Below the pieces are notes generated by a model. It did no database searches and had not been told where the DNA came from. It worked only from the letters and a program-made list of their open reading frames with translations. This document shows positions 59,301 to 64,000 of a DNA stretch of 64,000 nucleotides, one piece after another. The position numbers were made by a program, and so were the translations under genes. The DNA comes from Heterotrichella gracilis (lineage: Eukaryota; Sar; Xanthophyceae; Tribonematales; Xanthonemataceae). Each line of letters starts with the position of its first letter. Within the stretch, counting starts at the first letter, position 1. The stretch spans positions 1-64,000 of the forward strand of contig JAULBX010021298.1 in assembly GCA_032358255.1 (NCBI GenBank), given 5' to 3'.

Positions 59301-62276
59301 GGCAACTTCACCATCGAGTGGATCAAGCTGGGGTCTGCCAAGCAGAGCACCCTGACCTCCATGCTGAAGAAGTACTCCAACTTCACACAGATCTTCAACT
59401 ACACAACATACGCCGGTGGCTGCCCCGTGAACTACACCTCCATCAACCAGAACGGTATTGCAGAGTGCCTGCGCCTGCAGGTAGGGGGAAGCATGGCTGA
59501 TGTGGGCATACTTGAAGTCCACATGTGCAGCTGATTAGCCACGTGAAGATCAAGCACATGCATGCACATACCTGTGGCCCAAGCTGCTTGCCTCAAATTA
59601 GTTGTCGGCACACAAATGCACAAGTAGGGGCTGTTCCTCCTGTGACAACTCCCAACTGGATTCAATATTGCTACCGTAAGGGGTGAATCCCGCTCGGCCT
59701 CAAGGGGGCATATGCCATATAAACTCAGTAAAATGCCGGCATTAATTTACTCAGTATACACAGTTGCCAATGGTGCAGCACGTGCAACACCATTTTGCAC
59801 ATCACATTCCACTTGGTTTTTCAGCCAAAGCTGGCTGTGACTTTGATGCTCACTAGCCATGACAGCTTGCCACACCATTCATGCCCATGCTACATTGCTG
59901 TGACTCCGCAATGTGCTGCGCTCACATATGACAAAAAATATTTATGGTGCTGCGCGCAGGTTGGCAAGACCGCTGCCGAGACCGCTGAGATCGCCACCGC
60001 TGCCGCATTCTTTGAGAGCCGCCGCTACGCCGCCATGCTGGGTGCCACCACCGAGTTCAACAAGTGGGAGGGCATCACCTACTCCCCAGAGAAGAACACC
60101 CTGTACACCGCCATCACCAAGGTGGCCAATGGCATGCTCATCGACGCCAGCACCGGCTCCAAGGGCCTGGGTACGATCAGCACACTCAAATAGTACCATG
60201 CTGAGCTGCTGCCTTGTCTGCTGCAATGTCATTGCTCACCACCTTCAAATCTGGGAGTGCCATGCGCCAATGCACTCCTGGTACGTACTCAATGTATATT
60301 GTATGATCGACCTTCCGTAGTACCATAGCAGCATGTAATTACATATAAATACTTCAAAGCTCGCTTGCGCACTGCACCACCATTGTGATGGTCAGTGAGC
60401 TGGTGTGTCGCAGAAGCACAGCCTCCATTGGTACCAATTCATGGCATGCAGTGAAGTAAGGCTGTTCACACTGTGCAGGCGGACCCAACAGCGTCAGGCT
60501 GCCAGCCAACGACTGCGGGTGCGTGTATGGCATGGACGTCAATGCCACCAACATGCAGGCCACCAACATGTGGGCCCTGACCTGCGGCACAACCACCAAG
60601 GACACTGATGCCCTGAACCACTGCGGTGTGAACGACATTGCCGCTCCCGACAACGTTGCCGCCCTGGTTGGCACCGGAAAGCTGCTCATTGCTGAGGACA
60701 CCAGTGACCACCAGAACGACGTGATGTGGGTCTATGATCTCAACACAAGTGAGTGGCATTGCCCGCACTGACCACATACAACTGGCAAGTTTGAAATGGC
60801 AGTTGCTGAACATGGTGTGTAATGAGCATAGGGACACAATGCCATGAGACGGTGCAGCTCAGGTGTGTAGTTCTCAACTGAATGATGGCCTGAAGGTTGA
60901 ACATTTGCTTGAAACTTTAGCTGCGCTCTTACAGTCTTCATCAATACCCATCGCACCATGATGCCATGGTCAATGGAAGGGCTACTGATGTGCCAACTGC
61001 TGCAGACACCAAGACCCGCGTTGCCTCCTCCCCCTACGGCTCCGAGTGGACCGGTGGAGACTGGTACCCAGCCACCACCAAGCGCAGCCTGGGCGTGGGC
61101 ATCCCAGCCTTTGGCGGCTCCCAGAGCTACCTCACCGCTGTCATCCAGCACCCATACTCTGAGAGCGACACCAGCGCCCTTACTCTGCCAGGGTCCACCG
61201 GCTGGTGAGTGACTGGTCATTGTACCAGGGCATACAAGACAGCAACGTGCTGTCATGTAACTGGCATCAGAGAACCTGAAGTATGAAGTGCTGAACCAAT
61301 GCCTAGATTTCCGCACGAATTCTAATAGCGCTACTGCACAGACACGCAACGCCTATATGCTTGAATGAGTTAATTCTCCCATATTGCCATACTGGTTGGT
61401 GGGAAATCCCAGGTGTTTGATTATGGCAAGACAGTAGCTGAAGACTGGGGGTGCACCCGCACAATGAGTGCAGACCCTTGTATGTATGTTGCAGGGTTCT
61501 GCCAGGAGGACTTCAAGATTTCATGATATCCGTCATCCCCTGCACGTGATTATTGGATCCCTCCGGAAATTGCATCTGTTGATACCCTAAGTTACTCAAA
61601 TTATTCTGTCCGCCGCAGGGACGGGTACCTTGTGTACTGGGGCCCCATTGCAAAGGACCTCCTCTCCAACTCAACCTTCGCTTTTGAGGAGGTCGCAGTT
61701 GCTCGTGGCGATGCCCGCCACCTGGTATGTGTTGCCCTGCATGACATTAATTGCATTGTTGGCTGCCATCTAAGCAGTGTATGTTACATGACAGGCTGCC
61801 AGCATATAGTATAAGCATTTAGCTGCATGCAATCTAAGGAATTGCCTAAATGTACGTATGCCATGGGACACTGCAAAGTTGAATTGGTTTCAACCCCCTT
61901 GCTAATGCTTAACATTGCCACTTCCATGGTGGTCCTGCCGCATACAGAGTAGCGGCAGGGCATCGAAGAATTTTACTTCTAGTACTGCTATAAATAATCA
62001 ATCTGGCGCGATGTGCGGCTAGCTTTTTCACCTACAGCAAAAATGAATTATTCATGTGCAATCTATCCATGGTGGAAACCTACTGCAACTCAAATCGTTA
62101 ATAATTAATGCACTGGATTGTCATATTATTACCACAGTGGCCCTCTTTTAATGCATTTGGGCAGTGTCATTGATTTAACCTCTACTACCATTACACAATA
62201 TGATTACCTGCCTCACCCACCCACCATGTTTGTGCAGGCTTATGGCTCCCCCACCATGACCTTCGATTTCCCCTAA
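56351..62276 (+). CDS. PhoX-type secreted alkaline phosphatase
   Basis: Extracellular or periplasmic phosphatase of the PhoX (DUF839) family, which releases phosphate from organic monoesters and uses Ca2+ and Fe3+. Twelve exons join in phase to 638 residues: 56351-56578, 57102-57155, 57349-57562, 58034-58178, 58417-58518, 58865-59007, 59275-59480, 59960-60170, 60479-60748, 61006-61204, 61619-61724, 62238-62276. A signal peptide is clear (MMARMAAVALCLLACVAVAYG). Family landmarks: NTCAGSLTPWLSHLGSEEN (the Cys and Glu region of the metal site), YNYGHAWEVAL, DQKTVYITDDGTNRGLKMYV, KWEGITYSPEKNTLYTAIT, LLIAEDTSDHQNDVMWVYDL. Several NXS/T sites (NFT, NYT, NST) fit a secreted glycoprotein. Synonymous codons are strongly C/G-ending, suggesting high expression. 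PhoX is commonly induced by phosphate starvation; the sequence alone does not show that here. Confidence 0.92.
57723..57742. repeat. Short interstitial telomere-type repeat in a PhoX intron
   Basis: AAACCCTAAACCCTAAACCC, nearly three units of the plant-type telomere motif, in the intron after exon 3. It is too short to suggest a chromosome end. Confidence 0.85.
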
Positions 62277-64000
62277 ATTGCACGGCTAGAGAACGGCTGT
62301 AACCATGCAATTGCAAGCTGATGGTGAGTTTGCTGGCTTCATTCTTTTATACGTTGGCGGATGACACATTATGGCAGCCTATTGGGTATCATGTATTCCA
62401 CTTCGTTGCAATTTCTGAAGCAGCTGCATTGAGTAGCATGCCATGCTAATGCATAAACTGTAGGCTGGGTGGATCTTTTAGCACAGGGGTGTCAATATGC
62501 TGCTTCACAAATGTGCTGTGCAATTACCGCAGCCGGTGCGTTCATTTTTGTTAAGTATTATTTATCACAATATTTCCACCACATGATGCATACACCATGC
62601 CACAGCGTGATGAGGTTTTACTAATCTCCGGAGATGTGTCGAGTTAAATCAGAACCAATTGGAACATTTTTGCAACCACGTGGCAATTTTTATGGACATT
62701 GGCTTCAGTTTGGCCCTTCCCTGGAACGCTATTAGTCCCACTAGGTGGTCCTTCCAAAGCTGACAAAAAACAAAGTGGATTGTGCGCGTGACGTATATTT
62801 TGCAACCATTGTACGTGATGAGCACTTGGCAAGATTCTTTGGCACGTCCAGGTTCAAGCCCGATGTTGCACAGTCATTCTGTGGCCATTATCAAATCAAT
62901 TCAATGCCTGTAACCAATGCCTCTGTGAGTTAAAACCAATAAAACGGAAGAGTATTGGTGATGCAAAAAGACCTGATTGGACCTTCGGGGGTCCTCAAGG
63001 CAAGTTGCTTTTGGAGCCCTGTGTGACATTGCTACGGGCAGTTGAAACCCCTAGAGCAAGCTCTTAAGAGTACTGGACCAGGTAGGTTAAGTCTAATTGG
63101 AAGCATCAGTTGCTGTTGTACGCTGTCAATGCGTGATACGGGGCATTTTTTCCCCCGTATTATACTTGGCGACCAGGGCGGCCCATTCATGAATTTGAGT
63201 TGACCAATGTGTTAAATGGGCCACATACTAGATCATTGGATGCATGGCATGGGTCCCTGAATCGAAGAAATTTAAGACCAACATGGATGAACATTGAATG
63301 CTGCATGAGGGCCTTGCCAGGCCATGTGCACACATGCTATTGCAAAATTGGTCTTGGGGACACATGTTGCCAAGCTTAGCGGCTAAGCTTGGCTGCCAAA
63401 TAAATTGATGACCAATGATACCCATCAGTGATGTATTTATGTACAATAAGCCGATGACGGCTGGGAATGCCTTTTGTTTGTTTGTATTTATGTAGCTTTC
63501 TGCCTATCCTTGACCAGCCGTTCTGGCTGGTGTCACTATGGAAACGGGGTTTCTCACACAGGTCTCATAGACGTCTCATGGCTTCTCACAGTTGTATCAT
63601 GGGTCTATGAGAGTCTCATAGCCATCTTATGCGGGTATGAGAAGCTTCTCATAGGCAGGTGATAGTTACAGGGCACATCTCATAGCCTTCAATAGTATCT
63701 CATGGCGATGAGATGGTCTATGAGACGTCGCATAGGTATCTCATAGGTCTATGAGACGCCTCATAGATATCTCATAGATGGCAGTCCCACGGGCGTTAAA
63801 GTCACTGCCTACCATATTAGTGTGGGGCATTTTTAACGTCGGCGGGACTTACTGCAAAACCCTACCAATCTCCGTTTACCATGTTCTAATAGTAGCAGGG
63901 TACAAACGAAAGGCTTCCCCTCCCTTCTTTTGTACAGCAGCGCCCTGTTATGCACTGCAGTTCACAGCGTTATGCAGTAATAGTATTACCCCAAAAAGTA
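62277..64000. other. Right-edge region, no gene supported
   Basis: PhoX 3' UTR followed by non-coding DNA. A TGTAA motif, the poly(A) signal of many green algae, occurs at 62298-62302, about 20 bp after the stop, but that would make an unusually short 3' UTR. The last 450 bp hold the TCTCATAG cluster. Confidence 0.5.
63560..63780. repeat. Cluster of TCTCATAG/CTATGAGA octamers
   Basis: Six exact TCTCATAG copies (starts 63563, 63614, 63647, 63678, 63739, 63770) and three exact reverse-complement copies (starts 63605, 63718, 63749), plus degenerate forms, occur in 220 bp. Spacing is irregular (about 30-60 bp) and orientation mixed, unlike a simple tandem array. Confidence 0.9.

Overview
The window reads as nuclear DNA of a photosynthetic eukaryote, most likely a green alga. 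The main reasons are: almost every gene is split by short GT-AG introns (mostly 70-500 bp); several products are chloroplast proteins found in plants and algae (a Ycf54/LCAA-type chlorophyll-biosynthesis factor, an RPH1-like membrane protein, a lumenal-type FKBP isomerase); there is a secreted PhoX-type phosphatase; and an intron carries a short CCCTAAA run, the telomere motif of plants and many algae. Exons look richer in G+C than the AT-rich spacers. I cannot name the species. I see no bacterial operon, prophage, CRISPR array, rRNA or convincing tRNA.

Fifteen protein genes can be assembled exon by exon, with reading phase checked across junctions. Left part (1-16 kb): AP-1 sigma adaptin (-), a FET-like RNA-binding protein with RRMs, a RanBP2 zinc finger and a GYGQ-rich tail (+), an FKBP isomerase (+), a Nudix hydrolase (-), and a mitochondrial-carrier-family transporter (+). 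Middle (16-36 kb): sorting nexin 1/2 with PX and BAR domains (-), RPH1-like protein (+), Ycf54/LCAA (-), a TRIR (C19orf43)-like protein (-), a carboxymuconolactone-decarboxylase-like protein (-), and a SAP30-like Sin3-binding protein (+). Right part (36-62 kb): a 20-exon DNA2 nuclease-helicase (+), a retropepsin-like protein (-), an aquaporin (-), and a PhoX-type alkaline phosphatase (+).

The genes do not form one pathway; this is ordinary mixed housekeeping content. Several neighbours are head-to-head and could share promoter regions: AP1S/FET-like, Nudix/carrier, SNX/RPH1 (about 550 bp), CMD/SAP30, aquaporin/PhoX. Spacers of 1-2 kb hold microsatellites, short palindromes and no gene I can support. 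The most unusual non-coding items are a near-perfect 31-bp hairpin inside a sorting-nexin intron, a 40-bp tandem duplication just before DNA2 exon 2, and a 220-bp cluster of TCTCATAG in both orientations at the right end. I did not find a clearly new biological system.
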